In this document: in pieces, positions 1 to 5,337 of the stretch
How positions within the stretch are numbered: position 1 is the first letter of the stretch
How the letters are laid out: every line of letters begins with the position of its first letter
NCBI GenBank assembly: GCA_955652345.1
Contig: CATPBV010000318.1
Coordinates: 1 to 7,273, forward strand
Direction: 5' to 3'
DNA length: 7,273 nucleotides
Source: an uncultured Solirubrobacteraceae bacterium
Lineage (GTDB): Bacteria > Actinomycetota > Thermoleophilia > Solirubrobacterales > Solirubrobacteraceae
Made by a program: the position numbers and the translations under genes
The notes under the pieces: generated by a model
Databases searched by the model: none
The model's input: only the letters and a program-made list of their open reading frames with translations
What the model was told of the DNA's origin: nothing

Positions 1-108
1 GCCCGACCATCAGACCGCTCGCCCGCGGCCGTCTCACGAGCTTTGCCGTTCTAGCGGGCTTGCCCCGAGGCGGACGGCGAGATACGGTCGCGGAGAACAC
101 TCCAATGT
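1..108. other. Left flank, no supported gene
   Basis: This stretch should hold the end of the N-terminal half of the MFS transporter that follows, if that gene were whole. It does not. In the MFS frame there is a TAG at 52-54. The second frame ends in a TGA at 110-112. The third frame is open but reads as an arginine/glycine-rich stretch without a membrane segment. No RNA gene or clear promoter was recognised. Confidence 0.5.
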
Positions 109-792
109 TTGAGCAAAGGAGATGGACGTGGCCGCACTGCACTGCTGATGGCCGAAACGCGGCGCCTGCCGACCAGGCATATCCAATCCCATCAGGGCGT
201 GGGCAACCTACTTGCGGCGCTTCGAGAACGCAGCGTGATGAGGGGAATGTGGCTGGTCGCGCTCCCCGCACTGGTGTCTGGCGCCGTGAGCGTGCTTGGT
301 CCGCTTCGGCTGCATCGCCTCGGCGCGAGTGCGGCGGCGATTGGCGCGACGTTCCTGATGGCCGCTGGGATCGAGGCCGCTATCACCCCAGCGATCGGCC
401 GCCTGTCCGACCGGCGTGGGCGGCTCCTGCCCCTCCGACTGGGTCTGGCGACCACGGCGGGATTGCTCTTCTGCTTCAGCCTCCCTCGCGACGTGCTCCT
501 GCTGGCTGTGGTGGTTGTTGCGATCGCCGCCGCGCTCGGTGCTTTCTGGGCGCCAGCGATGGCGATGCTCTCAGATGCCGCCGAGCGCCAACGCCTCGAC
601 CAGGGGCTGGCCGCCGCACTGATGAGCCTCGCCTGGGCAGCGGGCCAGATCGTGGGCTCAGGTGCTGGAGGCGCGGTCGCAAAGGCGGCCGGAGACGCGC
701 TGCCGATGACGATGGCCGCTGCACTATGCCTAGGCACGCTCGTCGCCTATAGCCGTCTCTCACCGCCCGGCTCCCTCTCTCGACGATCCTGA
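109..792 (+). CDS. MFS transporter, C-terminal half only (probable truncated gene)
   Basis: The product is a polytopic inner-membrane protein resembling the second half of a major facilitator superfamily exporter. Residues about 47-220 hold six hydrophobic segments. The loop after the second one reads GRLSDRRGR, the MFS motif-A type G-x-L-S-D-R-x-G-R signature between transmembrane helices 8 and 9. Full MFS proteins have 12 helices and about 400 residues; this has 227. The part before residue 40 looks like the cytoplasmic central loop, so helices 1-6 are missing. The frame can open at TTG 109 or ATG 148. Neither has a well-placed ribosome binding site: the AAAGGAG at 115-121 lies 26 bases before ATG 148. 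It is therefore either a remnant of a broken transporter, which I favour, or less likely a half-size protein. The substrate cannot be read from the sequence. The downstream gene is convergent. Confidence 0.7.
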   Translation: MSKGDGRGRTALLMAETRRLPTRHIQSHQGVGNLLAALRERSVMRGMWLVALPALVSGAVSVLGPLRLHRLGASAAAIGATFLMAAGIEAAITPAIGRLSDRRGRLLPLRLGLATTAGLLFCFSLPRDVLLLAVVVVAIAAALGAFWAPAMAMLSDAAERQRLDQGLAAALMSLAWAAGQIVGSGAGGAVAKAAGDALPMTMAAALCLGTLVAYSRLSPPGSLSRRS

Positions 793-799
793 GGTGATC

Positions 800-816
800 A
801 GTCGCGGCTGCGGACT
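800..816. terminator. Weak hairpin between convergent genes
   Basis: AGT-CGC at 800-805 can pair with GCG-ACT at 810-816 around a GGCT loop, with one bulged G at 813. It lies between the stop of the MFS fragment and the stop of the convergent gene and overlaps the latter's stop codon. There is no T-tract. It is a weak candidate for a shared terminator. Confidence 0.2.
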
Positions 817-1273
817 ATCGCCCGTAGGTGCGCACGAACGCGCGTGCGCGCTGTGAGATCCCGTCTATCAGCCGGCGGACCTCGGTCAGCCCGGTGCGGA
901 GGTCGGCGTCGCCGAATTCGATCGGCATCAACGAGTCCTGAAGCGCCACGAGTCCCGCCTCGGCATGGCCGATCGCGTCCACGGCGTTCTCGATGAGCTC
1001 CTTGACGCCGGTGGAAGGTGCCCCGGGCGAGGGCGTTTTGAACTCCCGCTCAGGCAGTCCGTGGCGGCTTGCGAACTCTGCATGGGTGCGCTTGGCGCGT
1101 CCGTAGGCATGCTGGACCGGCCGGAACAGCTGCTCCTCGAGCCGATCAGCCTGCTGGTCGTCCAGGTGCTCATACGCGGCGCCCAGAAACGCAAGGGCTT
1201 GGGCGAGGCTGTCAGCGGCCTCGCCAAGCGCGTCGAGAAGCTGCTTGCGCGCCTCCACGTTGGTGTAGGGCAT
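815..1273 (-). CDS. Conserved all-alpha protein of unknown function
   Basis: This is a soluble protein of about 152 residues. It has no signal peptide, no membrane segment and no catalytic motif I can name. It is alanine-, leucine- and charge-rich and looks mostly helical. A tract rich in proline and serine (around SPGAPSTG) separates two helical blocks, which suggests a two-part helical bundle. I believe close relatives occur as unnamed proteins in Solirubrobacterales, starting at the same MPYTN, but this is from memory. ATG 1273 was chosen for that reason; upstream in-frame TTG 1318 would add 15 low-complexity residues. No strong ribosome binding site precedes ATG 1273, so the start is not certain. 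The gene lies 63 bases downstream of the STAS gene on the same strand and might be co-transcribed with it, though a hairpin sits between them. Confidence 0.75.
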   Translation of the reverse strand: MPYTNVEARKQLLDALGEAADSLAQALAFLGAAYEHLDDQQADRLEEQLFRPVQHAYGRAKRTHAEFASRHGLPEREFKTPSPGAPSTGVKELIENAVDAIGHAEAGLVALQDSLMPIEFGDADLRTGLTEVRRLIDGISQRARAFVRTYGR

Positions 1274-1294
1274 CGGCCCAAAGAGTAGTTCTCC

Positions 1295-1324
1295 GCCCGA
1301 GCGGGCACACCCCGCCAACGCGGG
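1295..1324 (-). terminator. Hairpin pair downstream of the STAS gene
   Basis: CCCGC (1311-1315) pairs perfectly with GCGGG (1320-1324) around a four-base loop. Just beyond it on the - strand is a second GC palindrome, GCCCG/CGGGC at 1295-1306, with a two-base centre. Both lie between the STAS stop codon and the start of the next - strand gene. No T-run follows, so this would be a GC-rich, non-canonical or attenuating terminator. Confidence 0.3.
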
Positions 1325-1336
1325 AGTGGTGGGCGC

Positions 1337-1654
1337 TCACTCGCGAGTTACGAACGGGAGGTGGTCTATGGCCCCGGTGAGCTCGAATAGCCGTTGTACC
1401 CGGGACGAGCCCTTCGTCAGACGGATCCGCGGGCAGTGATCACGGTACGCGTGCTTGATGAGGACATGCAGACCACTCGAGTCGATGAAGTCGACGCGAG
1501 CGAGGTCAACCACGATCGTTGCCGCGTCCGTGGCCTTCGCTCGCGCGATTCCGTCGTCCAGCAATCGAGCAGTTGAGATGTCCAACTCACCTGCGACGGC
1601 AAGAATGAGCGATCGCGCGTGCTCAACGATCTCGATGTTGAACGAGGCAGTCAC
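1337..1654 (-). CDS. STAS-domain anti-sigma factor antagonist (SpoIIAA/RsbV-like)
   Basis: This is a cytosolic single-domain STAS protein of 105 residues, the usual length for SpoIIAA/RsbV antagonists. In that family the unphosphorylated protein binds a HATPase-type anti-sigma kinase and releases its sigma factor; phosphorylation of a serine turns it off. The first strand begins at FNIEI (residue 5), the GELD motif typical of the family is at 22-25, and VDFIDSSGLHVL follows. Ser59 in D58-S-S-G is the expected phosphorylation site, aligning with Ser58 of Bacillus SpoIIAA. GTG 1654 was chosen because GGAAG lies about 7 bases before it and the domain starts at once; upstream ATG 1771 would add 39 unconserved residues. 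No partner kinase, phosphatase or sigma factor is in the window, so the target is unknown. It diverges from the Crp-like gene. Confidence 0.88.
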   Translation of the reverse strand: MTASFNIEIVEHARSLILAVAGELDISTARLLDDGIARAKATDAATIVVDLARVDFIDSSGLHVLIKHAYRDHCPRIRLTKGSSRVQRLFELTGAIDHLPFVTRE

Positions 1655-1772
1655 TGCCGCTTCCGACCACAGCCACACGAACTCCGCTCCGACACCTTCG
1701 TCGCCGCTTGCTGCTCGCGGGGAGCTTAGGCTCGCCGCCGCGGCCGGCCTGCAAGGCATGTCCGCACGCATA

Positions 1773-1795
1773 CGTTCGCGCTCGAACGCTTCGAG
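1773..1795. promoter_or_regulatory. Overlapping inverted repeats upstream of the crp-like gene
   Basis: Two perfect short inverted repeats share bases. CGTTCG-CGCT-CGAACG occupies 1773-1788, and CTCGAA-CGC-TTCGAG occupies 1781-1795. They lie about 50 bases before the regulator's ATG and about 120 bases upstream of the STAS start, in the divergent leader. They could be an operator (for example autoregulatory) or alternative RNA hairpins. They do not match the Crp consensus TGTGA-N6-TCACA. Confidence 0.35.
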
Positions 1796-1843
1796 CCGGG
1801 GTAGCCTGATCGTCTTGTCGCGAATTTGTGCGAACCCCTCTCG

Positions 1844-2614
1844 ATGCTGAGCTCACGTGGGCTCGGTACGGACCTCATCAGCATCGTCGATGCCGACGCG
1901 GATCTCGCTGAGCTGCTAGACGAGTCCGAGCGCAAACGCGCCCGGCGCGAGGCGCTGACCCGAGTACGCCGTCTGTCGCGGGGCGAGTGGGACGCGGCGA
2001 ACGCGATAGAGCCCGACCTGCACCATCGCGGCTTTCTGATCATCGAGGGCCTGCTCTCGCGCGAGGTCCACGTGCTCGGGCGGCAGTGCGTCGAGCTGCT
2101 GGGATCCGGCGATGTGCTGCGCCCCTGGCGCTGGGATCCTGACGGCTCGCATGTCCACGCCGAGGTGGGATGGATGGTGCTCGAGACGACAGATCTTGCC
2201 GTGCTCGATCATGGTCTTGTTACACGGATGAACCCCTGGCCGCAGCTCGGCGTCGAGCTGTTTGCCCGCGGCACTCGGCGGGCACATTCGCTCGCTGTGG
2301 CGCTGGCGATCGCCCACCACCAGCGCGTCGATGACCGTCTGCTGCTGACCCTATGGCACCTGGCCGAACGCTGGGGTCGGGTCGGGCCAGCTGGGATCGC
2401 GGTGCCGCTACCTCTGTCGCATCAGCGACTTGCCGACTTGGTGGGGGCGCACCGACCGTCCGTCACGACGGCGATGGGCTACCTGACCCGTTCGGGCGCT
2501 GTCAGCCGGCGGGGTGACCGCGTCTGGATGCTCCACGGCGCTCCGCCGGCTGAGCTGCGACACCATCGCCTGGTCGCCTCGATGACGCAAGCTCCATCCG
2601 ACGCCGAGCAGTAA
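1844..2614 (+). CDS. Crp/Fnr-family transcriptional regulator
   Basis: This is a cytosolic DNA-binding regulator of about 256 residues with the two-domain Crp layout. Residues about 15-130 form a cyclic-nucleotide-binding-like beta barrel; the stretch GFLIIEGLLSREV and the glycine-rich ELLGSGDVLRPW match its conserved core. A helical connector follows (RVDDRLLLTLWHLAERWG), the dimerisation helix and the lead-in to the C-terminal domain. Residues about 190-230 are a winged helix-turn-helix: SHQRLADLVGAHRPSVTTAMGYL has the typical 'Q-x-LA-x-x-x-G-x-x-R-x-x-V-T' pattern. The phosphate-binding cassette of true cAMP receptors (R-S-A) is not recognisable; RPWRWDPDG sits near that region, so cAMP binding is doubtful. 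No cysteine set for an iron-sulfur cluster is seen. ATG 1844 is preferred over TTG 1826; neither has a clear ribosome binding site. The signal and regulon are unknown. Confidence 0.88.
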   Translation: MLSSRGLGTDLISIVDADADLAELLDESERKRARREALTRVRRLSRGEWDAANAIEPDLHHRGFLIIEGLLSREVHVLGRQCVELLGSGDVLRPWRWDPDGSHVHAEVGWMVLETTDLAVLDHGLVTRMNPWPQLGVELFARGTRRAHSLAVALAIAHHQRVDDRLLLTLWHLAERWGRVGPAGIAVPLPLSHQRLADLVGAHRPSVTTAMGYLTRSGAVSRRGDRVWMLHGAPPAELRHHRLVASMTQAPSDAEQ

Positions 2615-2662
2615 GGGGCCGGCCGACCGGGGCAGAGCGGCCAGCGATGCTTGGTTGTTATC

Positions 2663-2785
2663 TCAGCGGCGTCCGGCAACGAGGGCCAGGACGGCGAGGA
2701 TCAGGATCAGGAACAGGAGCGGGTGGATGGCGATGCCGCCGGCCACCGCGAAGATCAGCAGGATGACTGCAAGTGCGAAAAGCAT
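2663..2785 (-). CDS. Small hydrophobic membrane protein (40 aa)
   Basis: This is a 40-residue peptide that is almost wholly membrane-embedded. A first hydrophobic run (residues 1-18, LALAVILLIF type) is followed by Gly-Gly and a His-Pro turn near residues 21-22. A second run of about 15 residues then ends in the basic tail AGRR. It therefore looks like a tight two-helix hairpin or one long helix with a kink. Its start is well fixed: AAGGAGG lies directly upstream with a spacing of about 5 bases to ATG 2785. Short hydrophobic proteins of this kind, ending in G-R-R, are widespread in Actinobacteria as far as I recall, and have no assigned function. The gene stands alone, convergent with the Crp-like gene. 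The stress-type promoter upstream suggests expression under general stress. Confidence 0.8.
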   Translation of the reverse strand: MLFALAVILLIFAVAGGIAIHPLLFLILILAVLALVAGRR

Positions 2786-2798
2786 GCTCACCTCCTTA
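2786..2798 (-). promoter_or_regulatory. Strong Shine-Dalgarno of the 40-aa gene
   Basis: Read on the - strand the bases are ATAAGGAGGTGAGC directly before ATG, a near-perfect complement to the 3' end of 16S rRNA. It is the strongest ribosome binding site I saw in the window and decides the start of this short gene, which would otherwise be easy to miss. The in-frame GTG six bases before the ATG overlaps the site and is less likely to be used. Confidence 0.75.
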
Positions 2799-2812
2799 TC
2801 GGTTCTGGCGAA

Positions 2813-2838
2813 CTACCCCGGAACCGCGACGAATGAAC
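2813..2838 (-). promoter_or_regulatory. Putative SigB/SigF-type promoter
   Basis: On the - strand, GTTCAT (2838-2833) is followed after exactly 14 bases by GGGTAG (2818-2813). The general-stress sigma factor SigB of Firmicutes, and actinobacterial SigF relatives, recognise GTTT-N(about 16)-GGGTA(T). The match is GTTC-N16-GGGTAG, one change in each box. The -10 box ends 27 bases before ATG 2785, which would give a leader of about 20 bases holding the strong ribosome binding site. The spacing and leader fit a real promoter. It is a prediction by eye from a short motif. Confidence 0.5.
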
Positions 2839-2923
2839 CGCAGGCTGTACCCGGGCGTACCGCGCGCTCGTCAGCTAGCACCGGCCCTGCACTGAGAGGA
2901 GTGCTCCGGAGTCCGACGCGGGT

Positions 2924-4141
2924 TCAGGCAGATCCGTAGAAGTGTCGGTACTGCCAGGCGGCGTCTCGCCTGAGCGTTTCTTCCGTTGGCGATTCCGGAC
3001 CGAATCGCTCGAGCGAAAGCGGCGTTAGATCGTGCGGTGGCGCACCGTGGATGATCCACGCGGCGAGCGCGTCGCCGATCGCGGGCGAGATTGAAAGGCC
3101 CGCCACGTTGCAGCCGCCGGCGATGAAGAAGCCCTGCGCGCCAGGGGTCGGGCCGACGATGTGGCGGCCGTCCGCGGTCATTGTCGGAATCCCACCGCGG
3201 TGCTCGCGAATCCTCGCGGCTCGAAGGGCTGGCAGCTGCTGCTGGACATCGTCCGCCGCCCGCAACAGAACAGCGGCGTCGAGCTCCAAGTCCGGGATCT
3301 GAAAACTCCCGCCGAGCGAGTCCATGTCGAGCTGGCGCGGGGCTTCCTCGAAGACGCCCCACAGAAGCCCGCCGTCGCACGGACGCACGTACACCCCGGC
3401 GTCCATAATCCGCACCATCGGCAGATCGGCGTCGACGCCTTCGACGCGCTCGGTGACGAACAACTGGTGGCGGGTCGGGACGATCGGGATGCGGATACCG
3501 CTCGCTGCAGCCACTTGCCGAGTCCATGCTCCCGCCGCGTCGACGACAACCGGCGTGCGAATCGTCCCCTTGTCGGTTTCGACACGCGTGACACCGCCGT
3601 CGCCGACCTCGACGCGAGTAACAGTCGTGCGTGGCAAGACGCTCGCGCCTGCCGCCTCGGCGCCGCGCGCGAACCCGATAGCAACCTGCGAGGGCTCGAA
3701 ATACAGATCCTCGCCGACCCACATCGCGGCGAGCACCCCTTCCGGCTCGAGCAACGGATTGAGGCGGTGCGCGGCCTCCGGGGAGATCAGCTCCGCGTCC
3801 AGGCCAAACCGCTTGGCGCGCGCGTGCTCGCGCTCGAGCGTCCCTGCGTCTTCTGGCCGCCGCGCGACCTTGACGCTGCCCGACTGCGTCCACGCCAAGG
3901 GCTGTCCGGTGTCCTCGGTGAACCGCTTGAACTTCGCGCTTGCGACCTTCATCAGCTCGATCATCAGATCGCTGGTGCGCGCATGCGCCGCCATCCCCGC
4001 CGCGCGCGGCGAGGTCTGTGACCCGAGGTCGTGCTTATCCACCAGCACGACGCGGCCGGCCCCACGCTGCACCAGATAGAACGCCGTAGCGGCTCCAAGC
4101 CCACCGGAACCGATCACGACCACATCGGCCCGCTCGATCAA
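2924..4141 (-). CDS. FAD-dependent oxidoreductase, DAO family (sarcosine/dimethylglycine dehydrogenase-like)
   Basis: This is a cytosolic flavoenzyme of 405 residues that most likely oxidises a secondary or tertiary amine such as an N-methylglycine derivative; the exact substrate is not readable. The N-terminal Rossmann motif is G11-S-G13-G-L-G16, with D35 as the ribose-binding acid at the end of strand 2. The C-terminal FAD-closing region reads GFFIAGGCNVAGLSISPAIG, followed by a DLTPLSLERF tail, as in the oxidase part of dimethylglycine/sarcosine dehydrogenases. Those enzymes usually continue into a folate-binding GcvT-like domain; here the chain ends after W-Q-Y-R-H-F-Y, so that domain is absent. 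The segment TSPRAAG at 43-49 matches the place where dimethylglycine dehydrogenase has a covalent FAD histidine (W-H-A-A-G); Arg46 replaces it, suggesting non-covalent FAD. The start is TTG 4141 with GGAG 10 bases upstream. It is divergent from the next gene and has no operon partner. Confidence 0.85.
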   Translation of the reverse strand: MIERADVVVIGSGGLGAATAFYLVQRGAGRVVLVDKHDLGSQTSPRAAGMAAHARTSDLMIELMKVASAKFKRFTEDTGQPLAWTQSGSVKVARRPEDAGTLEREHARAKRFGLDAELISPEAAHRLNPLLEPEGVLAAMWVGEDLYFEPSQVAIGFARGAEAAGASVLPRTTVTRVEVGDGGVTRVETDKGTIRTPVVVDAAGAWTRQVAAASGIRIPIVPTRHQLFVTERVEGVDADLPMVRIMDAGVYVRPCDGGLLWGVFEEAPRQLDMDSLGGSFQIPDLELDAAVLLRAADDVQQQLPALRAARIREHRGGIPTMTADGRHIVGPTPGAQGFFIAGGCNVAGLSISPAIGDALAAWIIHGAPPHDLTPLSLERFGPESPTEETLRRDAAWQYRHFYGSA

Positions 4142-4172
4142 CTCTCACGCTCTCCGGCCAGCACCCGTCCCC

Positions 4173-4178
4173 ATTATC
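4173..4178 (-). promoter_or_regulatory. Possible -10 box for the DAO oxidoreductase
   Basis: On the - strand the bases read TGATAAT, with GATAAT differing from the TATAAT consensus at one place. It lies 31 bases before the TTG start, leaving a leader of about 25 bases that includes GGAG. No good -35 box is seen 16-18 bases upstream. The rest of the 129-base divergent gap (4142-4270) shows no repeat or operator I could identify. Confidence 0.3.
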
Positions 4179-4270
4179 ACCGAGCGCAGGCAACGGGCTC
4201 GAGCGCCGCGTGGGCGGTCGGCGCGACACCATCAGGCTCGGTGCATGACCGCGCGTGCCATCATTGATGC

Positions 4271-4792
4271 ATGTTTGGAGACGACGACAGCGGCGAGAAC
4301 TTCGAGGAGACCCTGCGATCGGTTGCGCGGGAGCTCGGACGGGCAGTTGAACGCGCAATGGACAAGGTCGACGCGGACGAGGTCGCTGACGCGATCGGTG
4401 TGGACCCTCTTGCCGCGAGAGATTGGGTCGAAGGCGCCAGCATCTGGCTGCGTGCGCACGTGGAGAACCTCGGCGACGAGGCCGCACGTCAAGTCGCCAA
4501 GCCAAGACGCACCGCTGCCGGCGCGGACGCGTTGCGTAGTGCCGCCCCGCATCCGCTGGATCTACCTACAGAGGAGCAAGGCCTGGCGCTGGCCGCGCTG
4601 GATTCCGGGCGCTGGACGGTCGAGCCCGGCACCGACGCGCTTGTGGCGACGGGCGAGGGCCCGGCACCGAGTGACGCGCTCGGGATCGTCCGCGAGTTGC
4701 GCGTCCGAGATTGGCTCGCAGCCGATGCCGAGATCACGCTGGTGGGTCGCCACGCGCTGAGCCGTTGGCTCGACGACGCCACACCGCGCTAG
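4271..4792 (+). CDS. Conserved protein of unknown function, two-part (helical plus wHTH-like)
   Basis: This is a soluble acidic protein of 173 residues without signal peptide or membrane segment. Residues 9-75 are predicted helical. ADEVADAIGVDPLAARDWVEGA at 36-57 is shaped like a helix-turn-helix, with an I-G-V turn and a following helix. A variable Arg/Ala linker (78-92) leads to the block beginning P-H-P-L-D-L-P-T-E-E-Q-G at 93-104. The C-terminal block (100-170) alternates helices and short strands (GRWTVEPG, AEITLVGRHAL) and could be a small winged domain. I believe this protein recurs unnamed in Solirubrobacterales, with the LPTEEQGLALAALDSGRW block most conserved; I cannot give a function. 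ATG 4271 has no Shine-Dalgarno sequence in the 20 bases before it, so it may be translated leaderless. Confidence 0.75.
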   Translation: MFGDDDSGENFEETLRSVARELGRAVERAMDKVDADEVADAIGVDPLAARDWVEGASIWLRAHVENLGDEAARQVAKPRRTAAGADALRSAAPHPLDLPTEEQGLALAALDSGRWTVEPGTDALVATGEGPAPSDALGIVRELRVRDWLAADAEITLVGRHALSRWLDDATPR

Positions 4793-4823
4793 CCGCACGA
4801 TCCCGACCGACCAATGCCGCAGG

Positions 4824-5291
4824 TCAGGCGGAGCGAGCGAACGCGTGTGAGGCTCGGACGAGCGTCTCGACGACGTCCAGCTCCGCCTCGTCCCGCGGGG
4901 CGTAGAGCATAACGGCGTTAGCGGGGATCAGACCTCTCAGAGCGACCGGATGCGGCTCCGCCCAGCCCTTGGCGATGGCGTCATCAGCCGTCTCGATTGG
5001 GAGCATCGCGTGCAGGCTGTGATCGGGAGCAGGGTGAAGGTGGGCGAACTCCCGATCGATCAAGAACGCCTCTCGTGGCCCGAGCGCTTCGCCCGGCGCC
5101 AAGACGAGCGCCCGGGCACCCGGAACGGAGATCCGGCTTGGCGCCTCGACGACACCGGGCAGCGCAAACACGCGACGCGCCAGCTCCTCTGTCCACCGCG
5201 AATCAGTTGGTTGCTGATCGAGCTGCGTATGGGGGTTAGTCGGCGTCGTCCTCGGGCGAGCGCCGACGCGCAGCGGCAACGACGACGGCAT
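4824..5291 (-). CDS. DUF5519 / 'luciferase-domain' family protein
   Basis: The product is a soluble protein of 155 residues. After a poorly conserved N-terminal 30 residues comes the compact domain annotated in databases as DUF5519 or 'luciferase domain'. The name is historical; light production is not implied. Seen features: LPGVVEAPSR (44-53), then a strand leading to the E-F-A-H-L-H motif (81-86) typical of the family, and later A-K-G-W-A-E-P-H-P (107-115). H84, H86 and H114 are the most likely functional residues. The family's biochemical role is unknown to me. ATG 5291 is the only good start. No Shine-Dalgarno sequence is present, but TAGACT ends 7 bases before the ATG, which would suit a leaderless message. 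The gene diverges from the GST-like gene across 46 bases, so the two may be controlled together. Confidence 0.78.
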   Translation of the reverse strand: MPSSLPLRVGARPRTTPTNPHTQLDQQPTDSRWTEELARRVFALPGVVEAPSRISVPGARALVLAPGEALGPREAFLIDREFAHLHPAPDHSLHAMLPIETADDAIAKGWAEPHPVALRGLIPANAVMLYAPRDEAELDVVETLVRASHAFARSA

Positions 5292-5337
5292 CGAACGCAG
5301 TCTATGTCCGGGAGGTGCACCGCAATAGGATCCGCCG
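5292..5337. promoter_or_regulatory. Compact divergent promoter region
   Basis: Only 46 bases separate two divergent start codons. On the + strand TAGGAT (5326-5331) ends six bases before ATG 5338, placing the expected transcription start on the A of the ATG. On the - strand TAGACT (5304-5299) ends seven bases before ATG 5291, with TTGCGG 15 bases further upstream as a weak -35. Both fit TAnnnT -10 boxes for leaderless or near-leaderless mRNAs. AGGA at 5327-5330 could instead act as a ribosome binding site for the + strand gene. Confidence 0.3.

Noticed and set aside
192..737. Long open frames on both strands across the MFS gene (60-752 + and 192-737 -)
   Set aside because: Their translations are Arg/Ala/Ser/Pro-rich with no motif. 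They shadow the MFS frame, which has clear membrane segments and motif A.
1774..1804. GTTC...GGGTAG upstream of the crp-like gene as a second SigB/SigF-type promoter
   Set aside because: The gap between boxes is 21 bases, too long compared with about 16, and no other -35 fits.
2617..2650. GGCCGGCC-rich stretch after the crp-like stop as a terminator
   Set aside because: The only stems are four-base self-complementary pairings, too weak to support.
2651..2939. + strand frames rich in Glu/Asp/Gln over 2651-2836
   Set aside because: They are antisense to the 40-aa hydrophobic gene. The hydrophobic frame has the perfect ribosome binding site and a sensible membrane sequence.
2871..3893. 340-residue - strand frame overlapping the DAO gene
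   Set aside because: It is an arginine-rich shadow in another frame. The DAO frame has the Rossmann motif and C-terminal FAD motif throughout.
3161..4079. Long + strand frames opposite the DAO gene
   Set aside because: These are antisense shadows caused by high GC; no domain or ribosome binding site is visible.
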